Shown: positions 9,320 to 18,346 of the stretch, piece after piece
Layout: every line of letters starts with the position of its first letter
Position numbering within the stretch: the first letter of the stretch is position 1
From: Isohypsibius dastychi
Lineage: Eukaryota > Tardigrada > Eutardigrada > Parachela > Isohypsibiidae
Length of the DNA: 20,214 nucleotides
NCBI GenBank assembly: GCA_034696485.1
Contig: JAQIWT010000443.1
Span: forward strand, 1 to 20,214
Direction of reading: 5' to 3'
Program-made: the position numbers and the translations under genes
The notes under the pieces: model-generated
Database searches by the model: none
What the model was told of the DNA's origin: nothing
The model's input: the letters and a program-made list of their open reading frames with translations, nothing else

Positions 9320-9948
9320 CTATTTGAAATAATACGAAACATAGGATTCGTCAGGAATACGATCATCGCTCAAAGCTTTGTGCAAGCGACAATCATTCGT
9401 TATCTTGTTGTACGATGCTGTGTGGCATTCAGGGTGAACTAGACAGCGTCTTCGGCATGTATGTGCAGACCACTGCCCATTCCACAGTTTTCCAAGAGTC
9501 TGATTATCAAACTTCAGCTTTTCGGAATCGTACCTGGTTCCGTCAAGGTGAAAAGTATTCTTCAAAAGTCGACTGCAGATGGAGGGTGTGAAGTCGACTG
9601 CACCGTTCCAACTAAAAAAGATCGATTCACTCCCGTCGAATCCTGTACATAACCCCGAGTTGCTATCTAAATCCACCAATCGGCATCGTGCTGATGATTT
9701 CGAAGCGCAAAGATCGAAACAGTGGTGGATGTCAGAAGCTCGCTCATGGAACAATCTGTATTCCGGAGAAGAAATAATCAGTGCTCCTGTGACGCAGTTT
9801 TTCTCAGAGGCATCACCTGTTGATGTACAACGTGGCTTCAAGTTCATAACTATGTATGTTATTCAGGTGTGTAAAATTTTTTACCGGGTGTGAAAAAGCA
9901 GAATGTCGCAATGCAAACGAGTAAGAACTGTACACTGCTTATCTCCAT
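9320..9948 (-). CDS. Small secreted protein with two PAN/Apple domains
   Basis: There are two exons: 9885-9948 (ATG at 9948) and 9320-9849, joined in phase 1 across a 35-nt intron with a GTAAAA donor and a CATACATAG acceptor. They give 197 residues ending at TAG 9320. Residues 1-21 (MEISSVQFLLVCIATFCFF...) are a signal peptide. Two Cys-rich modules follow. The first, about residues 28-105, has Cys pairs including HHCFDLCASKSSARC. The second, about 113-197, is clearer, with HTCRRRCLVHPECHTASYN and NDCRL. These match PAN/Apple folds, which bind proteins or carbohydrate. Nematode matrix proteins often join PAN domains to a ZP domain, but this product ends right after the second PAN with no ZP domain, membrane anchor or GPI-like tail. 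It is therefore predicted to be freely secreted. The partner is unknown. Confidence 0.75.
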
Positions 9949-10079
9949 TTCAAAGAAAGAATTGCAGTGAGAAACAACAAATGATCAGCATTGAGTTCAC
10001 TATGCCTAATCGAGCCGAGAGCTTTGCCGAAATGAGAGCCTGCGTTCGGTAACAACGGACCGAACAACAGAAACCCCCC

Positions 10080-10085
10080 TTTATT
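10080..10085 (-). terminator. Poly(A) signal AATAAA of the 10.3-11 kb gene
   Basis: AATAAA on the minus strand lies downstream of the candidate last exons of the unrecognised minus-strand gene and 132 bp upstream of the start of the PAN gene. A hairpin (GTTCGGT...ACCGAAC, 10044-10065) lies just beyond it. Confidence 0.4.
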
Positions 10086-10109
10086 CAGAAAATACTAGTA
10101 ACAGAAAAT

Positions 10110-10742
10110 GGGTAAACAGAAAACGCTCAAGAATGAACAGAGAGAAGATGCCTTATACAGCCATCAAGAAACGGGAAAAACCCCACTGTACACTGTACAG
10201 TGGCACACATGACTGTTTTCGTTCACCAGAACGTTCCCATCTTCCTCATGAATTCCTGATGGACCAGCTTTCTCTTACGGTCAGCATTGTGTAGAAATTT
10301 ACAACCGCTCGCAGGTGACTGTTCTTGCACGGTGGTCCTCCTGGAAGATCAACATGAATTAAATACCATTTCGAAATTTATTAACTTCAACTTTAGCAAT
10401 GACGAACCACCAAACTTCCCACTTACCCTTCGACGGAAACACCTTGTCAAAACTTTGAGCACTCGCTTCGCTCGTCAGTAGAAAACATCTCCAATCACGA
10501 GAGACATCAAAAATCTAACGGACTGCATTGAGAGGACAGACATTTGCATGGGGCTGGCTGGGCAAGATGGTGATGTGAGGATCCTGTATCCGGATTTTTG
10601 CAGCATTGAACACAATTCCCCACCGGTGGTTCACGACTTTCTGCTGTATCGCTCCGATCATTTAGTTGGATTGACTTGGCAACTATTTTGTCGCCACTTG
10701 AATCAGAAGGGCGTTTTGCTTTTGGATCAGCCAGAGATATTC
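10110..10742 (-). CDS. 3' part of an unrecognised gene (exons approximate)
   Basis: The best-supported piece is the exon at 10279-10340. It lies between a TTGATCTTCCAG acceptor and a GTAAGA donor, and reads GGPPCKNSHLRAVVNFYTML. It joins in phase 1 to an upstream exon ending at 10427 (QSFDKVFPSK, then GTAAGT). Further upstream, about 10507-10742, a frame after a CTCCAG acceptor reads ISLADPKAKRPSDSSGDK and a Cys-rich tail including CVQCC and PCKCLSSQC. A last exon ending in TAA near 10115 and a poly(A) signal at 10080 would close the gene. No domain is recognised, and the joins other than 10340/10427 are uncertain. Confidence 0.4.
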
Positions 10743-10865
10743 CTGGAGTAGTTTCCGTGCTGGTTTGGTAAGTTGAAGAAAAGAGCAGTTGAATGACGCA
10801 TTCAAGAAGGAAAAAAACTAAATCAATTCTAAACAGCCTAATTTTGAAGATATTGGTGAATTTTC

Positions 10866-11325
10866 TCAATTTCGTTGGGGTTTCAAAAAAACTTTCTGAA
10901 GTTGCTGAGCTGCGTTCATTTCTATCCACTTCTTTGAACATAGATTTTTCAAAACTGTATTACTTTTTTCACTCATTTCAAGGCGATCATTAAACTGTCT
11001 GCTCACCCTGACCTCATGAAGTTTTCGTAACTGTCGATGATGACGAGACAACCGGCAGACTTGGATATTCACCGAATAATGGTTTGCAAGTTGTTTGGTG
11101 AGAAACTTTAAACCCGTTAGATTCAGAGTGAGGTGATTTTAGTCCCTGTTCATAAATTTGAATTTCAGTCATCATTCTCTTTGTATGGCGAGGTTCTTCC
11201 GGTAGCGAATTCTGAAGATTCATTTTTTTCTCATCACGAAAATCAACAATGGTCACCGAATTTGAGTCACATAATACCTTGATAATTCGAGTAATTTTGT
11301 TCCGTAGACCTTGAAGCCCGATCAA
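10866..11325 (-). other. Candidate further exon(s) of the same unrecognised gene
   Basis: A 103-codon frame (11014-11325) reads protein-like sequence such as IIKVLCDSNSVTIVDF. An overlapping second frame reads NIQVCRLSRHHRQLRKLHEV up to a strong AGG|GTGAGC donor near 11010. Only one can be right and I could not settle it. Confidence 0.25.
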
Positions 11326-11329
11326 ACCT

Positions 11330-11820
11330 GGTTGGTAAACTTTTTCAGCAAGGGATTTCCATCATGAAAAGAATTTTAGATAAAAACCTCAAGCTCAATA
11401 GAAGCCACAGATAAAAATTCTTTTTTCTCTGGTTTTGATCTGGAATTGATTTTATTGTTCATGTTGTTTGCTTTTTCAAGTCATGAATACTGTATTGCTA
11501 TCCCTTGCAACACTTCCGCTCGATTCAGTCGTGGTTCGTAGGGGTGTCACTTGCGTAGCGTAGAATGCTCTGAAAACATATTTGCATTTTTGAGGAGACC
11601 TTATTAAGAAAAAATGAAACGAGACAACGCTTGCGAAAATTCGTTTCTTTTCAAGTTTATGGGTGAAACATAAAACAGACATTGTTCAACGGGAAATTAA
11701 ATTTTTTTCCACAAAACATTCAATTTTATTTTGAACTGAAAATAGTTTCTGCGAAATTTAAAAATCTGGGAACAACCAGAATTGAAAAACCTAAGATAAT
11801 AAAAGATAGATTCCGAGATA
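11330..11820. other. AT-rich stretch, no gene supported
   Basis: No coding frame here has splice support. A 68-codon minus ORF (11476-11682) has no recognisable motif. Confidence 0.4.
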
Positions 11821-11821
11821 A

Positions 11822-11879
11822 TGCTTGTTTTGCTTGATCCTGCAAATGCCTGCTTGTTTTGCTTGATCCTGCTAATGCA
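11822..11879. repeat. 29-bp tandem duplication
   Basis: Two adjacent copies (11822-11850 and 11851-11879) of a unit beginning TGCTTGTTTTGCTTGATCCT differ at only two positions. They lie just before the larger minisatellite. Confidence 0.9.
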
Positions 11880-11930
11880 TAAGTATCTTAAACAGTACGT
11901 TCGGTCGATGAAATCTCAATCGGGTTTCCA

Positions 11931-12325
11931 GTTCGGAAAACCGAATTCTTGAAATGCAATCAGCATGCAATCGTATATTGTAGATCTCTTTGTACTACAG
12001 CATTTTGGTGCATTTTCAGTTCGGGAAACCGAATCCTTAGTGTGCGATCGGCATGAAATAATTGAATATTGTAGTAGTCGTCGTACTACAGCATGTTGGT
12101 GCATTTTCGGTTCAGAGAACCGAATTCTTGAAGTGCGATCGGCATGAAATGTTCGAATATTGTAAATCTCGTAGAACTACAGCATGTCATTGCATTTTTA
12201 GCTCAGAGAACCGAATCTTCGATGTGCGATCGGCATGAAATAATCGAATATTGTAGATCTCGTCTCACTACAGCAAGCCGTTGCATTTTAAGTTCGGAAA
12301 ACCGAATCTTCGATGTGCGATCGGA
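11931..12325. repeat. About 91-bp minisatellite with a palindrome in each unit
   Basis: Four full units and part of a fifth start at 11931, 12019, 12110, 12201 and 12292, so the period is 88-91 bp. Each has the order TTCGG(T)..AACCGAAT, GTGCGATCGGCATGAAAT, GAATATTGTA, ACTACAGCA and TTGCATTTT. The first block forms an inverted repeat, clearest in unit 3 as CGGTTC-AGA-GAACCG. The small ORFs on both strands here are read-throughs of the repeat. Confidence 0.9.
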
Positions 12326-12480
12326 GAAAACATGGATCAATGATGACCACAGATTCACAACAGTTGATCTCAGTTGATCGGAGAGTCTGCGAATTTTCAA
12401 AAAACAACAGTAAAACTCAATCCCCCCTGCAGTGGTTCCAACCAAAACACTGTTATGGTACCCGTCAACACTGTTCATAG

Positions 12481-12623
12481 TAGATGACATTTGTGTTCAA
12501 CTGTAAAAGTCGTGCTCACTCACTCTGGCCTAAAAGATTACAGTCAAAAGTAGTGGACCACCCGGTAGACTACTAGATGATGTTTGTGTTCAACTGTAAA
12601 AGTCGCGCGCACTCACGCTGGCC
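12481..12623. repeat. 50-bp direct repeat, offset 93 bp
   Basis: Segments 12481-12530 and 12574-12623 share TAGATGA..TTTGTGTTCAAC, CTGTAAAAGTCG and CACTCAC.CTGGCC with few changes. The spacing of 93 bp is close to the adjacent 91-bp satellite period, but the sequence is different. Confidence 0.85.
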
Positions 12624-12811
12624 CCTATTGAATGAAAACCTCTGCACACCGCGAACTGTGTCAATTTGTTCGTTTTCCCAAGTGGAAACACATCAAACAG
12701 AGGCAAGACAACAGTTCGAATTAAATGGCTTTGTAAGCGGCCTTTAACTTCATCAGACAACGATGGTCTGCTGGCCGTTTGACTACTGATGTTATCACGT
12801 TCAAAAAAATC

Positions 12812-13735
12812 GAAACGTGGTGGAATGTGTGGAATTGTGATGTGATGCGGTAGGCGTGGTGGAATGTGGTATGTGGTGCGGAAAACGTCAAGTAGTGCCG
12901 TGACGGAAATGGAACGATCAATTTCATCCGTTTATCGCACAAAACACTGTTTAATTAACTCTAAATAAATCCACCGGCAAGAATAAACGAGTGTAACAAA
13001 AATCAACGAATTACAAGCTAAAATCTGGTGGAAAACTGAACAGCATTGTCACTTCCAGGCAGTCTTGGCCCGTTATTTTAACGAATGTCACGTTATTCCC
13101 GTTAATTCCGTTAATATATTCTCAAGGAAATTCATTTGCTGAAGGGAATTCGTGAACCTGATTTTTATGTTGACCAGGAATAAAGTGAACTTGTCTTTTC
13201 ATTAGAATTTAATTTAACGGGTTAGTGGGATGGTTAACGGGTTCGATGGGTTTAACGGAACGAGACTTGTTAAGTTTTAACGGAACGGGAGCGGCTGACC
13301 GGAAATGGAAAACGGGTCAGGTCTGCTTCCAGGTGAATTTCCGAACAACTGTTGCAAATGATGAATCGAGAATCATCGAGTTCAATTTTCTCTTCTGGTT
13401 CTTTCATCGACAAATGCTCGAAAATCAGATTCATGCAGTATTGCAGTGGTGGATTTGCGGGGGAGGTAAGGAATTTCCCCCGTGATCCAGGGAGCTCCCC
13501 CTCACTGCAGGCCCCCCCCCCCTTCTTCAGGGGAGGTTTTTTACGTCAATTTTCGGTTTTTTGGCGTTAAAAGTACCATTGGAAACTACAACGTTTCCAT
13601 CACGTGACCACGTTTCCATCACGTCACCACATTCCAGTCACGCCACCACATACCACGCACGCCGGGCAGCTCGACGTATTTACTACATCACGCACATTCC
13701 ATCACGCGCGTGATGTGGTGGAAACGTGATTAACA
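12812..13735. repeat. Nested inverted-repeat region, possible foldback element
   Basis: The left arm (about 12812-12890) is rich in GTGGTGGAATGTG and GTATGTGGTG motifs. Their reverse complements (CCACATTCCA, CCACCACATACCAC, CGTTTCCATCACGT) fill the right arm (about 13590-13735). Inside, CCGTTAA copies (13099, 13108) face TTAACGG copies (13213, 13234, 13251, 13276), making an inner inverted set. A C11 tract lies at 13512-13522. The right arm ends next to the stop codon of the NIDO-AMOP-ZP gene. The ORFs here are not credible genes. Confidence 0.6.
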
Positions 13736-13736
13736 T

Positions 13737-16700
13737 CTATACGTTTGACCCACTGACAAGGGTACCAGTGTAATCCTTCTGCAGCATAACTTTGATGTTG
13801 TCGAAAGGCATTCGTCGATTGCTTGCTCCACCAACGTATGTATCATTGCAGTCTGGAGTACATCCACGTTGACAACCTTTATTTCTGCACACGCTGACCT
13901 GGCAATGCACATAGAGTACGTCCGAATCTTCACCAAGTTTTACGGCGATAAATTCCACTTGTTGAGTTGTGCCGTTGAAGGTTAAGGTAGTAGTGTCTTT
14001 GGCGACCTCTGTAACGCACCTGCGAATGAACGTGTGAATGAGGGGCTACCGTTCGGAGATACGTTCAGTTCATTTGAGTATGTTTCTAAACCTGGTGGCA
14101 GATGTTATACGACCTGCGTTATAGTGAATGGATTTTAATTATAGATTGCTAAATGATATTTCATGAGATCATACCCCCCAGTCTTGATGATTGGAAGCCT
14201 AATCGCGCTGTCCGCACCTTCTTTGGACGTCAGATGGCAGTTATCAACCATCATGATAAAATCAAGCTGATAGTTTTGGTAGAGTGCAAAGTTCAAAGTT
14301 ACGACTTGCTTCAACCCGTTGAATGCCTTGAACTTTTTGAGACTGTGTGCGTGGCCGATCCTGTAGAACAAAAAATTAACTGTGGTTTCTACCGAAATGA
14401 CTTCGACTGAACAATCCGTACACAACTGGATCTATATGCCCGATCAGGTGGAAGTAGAGTTCTTCGAGAATTGCTGGAGAAATTGGAATCATGTGAGGGT
14501 GATGAGGGTTTAAAAACGGAAGTTATCCAACACCTACCAGGAACCGGTGATATATAACTGTGCGCTCCTTCCCCTTTGAACGACTTGAACAAGTCTGAGC
14601 ACGCTGTTTCTCCATTAATGTTCTTCGTTACAAAACAGCAAAGGCCGGTAGCAGTTTTCTGAATTGAAGATTCAACCGCAGCGTAAATGCTGTTCGTCCA
14701 GTCAAGATGCTTCCATTCTCGAGTGGTCAGGTTCAGCTGCTGGTTAACACCGAATGGAATGTATTGCCTCCTACCCCCTGCGATGTTTTGACCAGCATTG
14801 ATAAGAGTGCCCTGCCCGCTGAAGCAACACTGTGAGGCCACGCCCTGTGTATTGGCCGCCGACAATACACAGTGATCTGCCTGATGATTCCACAAACAGT
14901 TGGATGTGGTCAGTACGTTTCTGCTGCAGCTCCGATCGACCATATAGCGGGCTGAATCCCTTGACGCTTGTGCGAGATTGGCGGGGCATGGAGCAACTGA
15001 TGCTCTGTCGACTACTTCTGTGACTGCTAAAGCAGGGGCATGGCAACCCATTTTAGACAGCAGATCTACTCGGCCCTCCATTCTAAGATGATTTTTGTTG
15101 TATTCCTTGCAGACTTCTCTTGCGAATCTAAAACGAGAAGCAATCAACGGCATGGTGAGTGTATCGAGTTACGCTTTGTTAGCAGCGTATCCAGAAGTAA
15201 CGGTTTCCCAGCTTCCATGCTCTCACAGTTCACAGCACCCAAACGATACAGAAGCCAGTTTTCAATTACAGTATTCGGAAAATCAGACAATTTGCCAGAT
15301 TAGTGAGTACCACAAATTTCACCTGTAAACCTGCAGGTATCCATGGCTCGAATCCGCTCGTTTTTGCGCAGTTGTCTCCAGCGCCTTCTCAAACGTTACT
15401 TTCGAGCTAAGACGGGCGTAACAGCCGAAATTTTCCCTATAATCTTCCAGTCCCTTTTCGATGTATGGTGCATGGTTAACTCGTATTGCAGTAGGTCGGT
15501 TCTCATTAGGGAGGTAGGCTTCGAAAAAGTGCGATAGGAAGGGAAGTGGTAAGATATGTGAGTACATAGCTTCCGACGTCAAATCTCCGCCTTTCTCCGC
15601 CGAAGAATCTGACATGACCCAGGGTATGATTCGATATGCACCTGCTTCAAGTATCATGTCTTGAGGAATGGCTAAAAACATAGAGCGAGCCGGAATGAAG
15701 GCGCTGCCGTTATTGACATGTCTAGTCAGCAGTTTTGTGTTTGATAGCGGGATCAACACAGCGCCGAAATGGTCGCCCTTTTTCCAGTTTTCCACAAATG
15801 TGACGTCGTTTGTAAGCTCACTTTCTCCAGTGGGACTAAAAGAAAAGTCAATTGGCTTTTGAAAAATAATTTCGTAATACTTCAATTGAAAATGGGGACA
15901 AGAGGTGAATAAACAGCCTTTGTTACAGTAGAATCGTATCTGCCTTTGATGTCATTTTGAGACATGGTCTGATGTTTGCTTACCGGTATCCCCAGGCGAG
16001 GAGCTGAATCGCAACATCGCCGACCGGAAGCAACTCCCGGTCCCATTTAAGTTCGATAGTGTGAGTATCTGCTCCATCAGAGTTCTGCATGTTGATCGCC
16101 TTTTCGTTCACGAAAATGACGTCGCTTACGGAGTGTTCTGTGAAAATCAATCGACAAGTGAGATGTTTGGCACCATGTTACTCCCAGACTACATAAATAC
16201 ACCATTCCATTCTCAACTAGTATGACAGCCAACGGCGCAACCCAACCTCTTCTATTTCCGTGAACAGAAGAGACTCCGTCAATTATATTTCAATGATTTC
16301 AACATTTTTTTTCCGTTGCCTGTTTTGCCCCAGTATAGACATTTATTGTGGTGACGTCACTTCAGTTTTGACGTCACACCCGCTCTTGAAAATGTCGGTC
16401 CGTTGACCCCGCGTTTCAAATGTCTGTCCGTTGACCTCAAGAACACAGGAAAACATTTGAACATTTGAACACTCGAGGCCTGTTTGGCCTGGGGTAGGCC
16501 GTTCAAATGTGCCCTCCCCCCTTGGGGGGGGGGGGGGGATAAAAAGACCAACGGCAATTTAACTTTGTCGTTTTCGACCACTAAACATCGATTATGATTT
16601 GACTTGCAGGTTTTGCAGAAATATTGCCTATTGAATTCTCACCATAAGAAAAGCTTGGGCTACTCTGATAAGTTGATCCGCCATCCGTCGAAACTTCCAG

Positions 16701-18346
16701 GGTGACGCGGCCACTTTTCACTCCCATTGGACTAACACACTCCACCTTGTCGTCCGTTTTAGCAATCCCAGCAACCCTCGCGCCATCGAACTTGCAGTAG
16801 ACCTGAGTATTAGCAGGTTGATCGACACAAATGCCTTCAATGGACACCTTTGTCCCTCCCAGTAACGAGCCGTGGCGCGGTGAGGTTCGAATCGGTTCAC
16901 CGTTGCACGTAGGTCCATCATCGCCATCGATACGGAACATGAATTTTCCTGGAACAGCTGGTGATAGGTTGCTGCCCATCAGCAACCTCCTGGTTAGGAA
17001 ATCGTCAAGAACGCCCAGGTAGTGGCCTCGAACTCCATCGCCTGCATCAATTCCAGCTGCAAAAGGATGTTTGCGTGAGGAAACATATGGAACAAAATGT
17101 GGTAGTCAAGCTTGACCCATCGGCCATACCTGAGGGAGGGTCATCACAATCGTTCATAGGACCCATTTGGTGATAGATGAACGTCGCAAACGAGCGTTGG
17201 CCGTCGGTTGCCAGAATCATTTGGAAAGTTTGAAGCTACATAGTAATAAGAAACTTGACGCAAAAGTTACCGTAACCGATGTGAATCGGAAAATTTACCG
17301 GTGCATTGCAATCCCACTGAGGCATCCGGACCTCATAGACTGTCATTATGATTGCTGATTTGGGGGTGAATTTAGGTCTCAGTCCAGGGAAGTGCGATCT
17401 ACGAAAACGACACGCAAATCACAGCGTGATGAGAATAATATTGTTGTGATCAAAACTCACTTGACATCTTCATTGGCTCGTCTCAAATCAGTCTCAGAAG
17501 AGGTTTCGCGAACAAAGATGTCACCCCGTGAAACCGAGCCGTTAGAAACCATGCATGAATTCATCTCGGTATGCGCCCAATACGGAGCAACTAACTTGAT
17601 TTTATTCGTTGTCGGCAGACTCTGAGGCAACTGAAAAATATTTCATGATTAAAAACCACGCCCCCCCCCCCCCACCACTAATGCATGGATCAAATTCTAT
17701 TGATTGGAGTTAAAATGGTTGCTGGCTAGTACCACACCTTTCATTCAAAATATATCTATCTTGATACTGCTTGATTGATATAGAACAAAGTTCAATTGTC
17801 CAGCCTATAGCTGTTACAATAAATCCTCGCCGCTTGCGGGAGAGATAAGACAGGACAAACACATTTCCACGGCACCCTTTGATTTTGAAAAAGTCTACGT
17901 GGCGGCGCTTTCAGAAGGGCCGGGTTCAAGGCGAGATATTCCAAATGAAAAGGGGATTTACGTTGCTGATTTAAGTACAGTACCTGTTCGTATCCTGCGC
18001 CAAAAGCAACCATCCCGTACGCGTTGGGCTGTCAAGACGGGATTTTCAAACAATCGCAGACTGGAATAAAAAACTGACTTACAAAGACAGTATCGTAGAG
18101 TTGGAAGTAGAAGGGGAATTTCTGCTTGAGGGGGATTTCCACCGGGATTGCCCACCGAGGCATCAGGGAATCGGTTGTCGCCGAGAAAGGGTAGAACTTT
18201 CCGATGTTCGTTTTCAGCGTGTATGGCAGCTGATATTCACCAGGTGCTCGGAGGAAATTAGCCAGGTCGTCCGTGGTCTGACTTCGGCCGGTGGACATGG
18301 CCAAGAAACATAAAAATGCGGTGAGCCACACCATTTTTGTGAACAT
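13737..18346 (-). CDS. Secreted NIDO-IPT-AMOP-ZP multidomain protein (11 exons, 942 aa)
   Basis: Exons: 18083-18346, 17984-18028, 17461-17630, 17299-17398, 17130-17235, 16643-17056, 15984-16137, 15323-15835, 14534-15127, 14175-14360, 13737-14019. All junctions are GT-AG and all phases agree, giving one open frame from ATG 18346 to TAG 13737. Residues 1-23 are a signal peptide (MVWLTAFLCFLAM). NIDO spans about 48-215 (FYPFSATTDSLMP, LVAPYWAHTE, FQMILATDGQRSF). IPT/TIG spans about 280-366 (GSLLGGTKVSIEG). Residues 367-588 resemble the region preceding AMOP in SUSD2/MUC4-type proteins (VAIQLLAWGY). AMOP spans about 595-770 (APCPANLAQASRDSARY, ASQCCFSGQGTLI, LCCF). The C-terminal half of a ZP domain spans about 788-906 (VDNCHLTS, IIKTGGC, LYVHCQVSVC, GCQRGC). 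ZP modules polymerise in apical matrices. No VWD, Sushi or transmembrane segment was found, and NRR at 917 is only a weak cleavage candidate. The AMOP-ZP join (14361-14533) is the least certain junction. Confidence 0.85.
16340..16540. repeat. Repeat cluster and G15 tract inside intron 6 of the NIDO-AMOP-ZP gene
   Basis: Two TGACGTCA palindromes lie 17 bp apart (16352-16359, 16369-16376). They are followed by two copies of AATGTC(G/T)GTCCGTTGACC about 30 bp apart. An inverted pair AACATTTGAAC...GTTCAAATGT then flanks a GGCCTGTTTGGCC core. The cluster ends in C6-TT-G15 (16516-16538). It looks like a small inserted element rather than unique intron sequence. Confidence 0.5.
17661..17673. repeat. 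C13 homopolymer in intron 2
   Basis: Thirteen consecutive C (G on the coding strand) lie in the 353-nt second intron of the NIDO-AMOP-ZP gene. No exon signal is seen in the rest of that intron. Confidence 0.8.

Noticed and set aside
11931-12325. CRISPR array
   Set aside because: The whole 91-bp unit is repeated with no short constant repeat separated by unique spacers, and the genome is eukaryotic.
11916-12490. Several ORFs on both strands across the 91-bp satellite
   Set aside because: The satellite period keeps frames open on both strands; codons follow the repeat unit.
13225-13570. Plus-strand ORFs of 86 and 72 codons
   Set aside because: They span the TTAACGG repeats and a C11 tract within the inverted-repeat region, with no coding features.
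13737-13958. ZP fragment as part of the PAN gene (a PAN-ZP protein)
   Set aside because: On the minus strand the ZP exons lie upstream of the PAN gene, which has its own start codon and signal peptide at 9948.
17792-18013. Long reading of the 17984-18028 exon as a 73-codon ORF
   Set aside because: Only the first part, up to the GTACTG donor at 17983, matches NIDO; the next NIDO exon is at 17461-17630 in matching phase.
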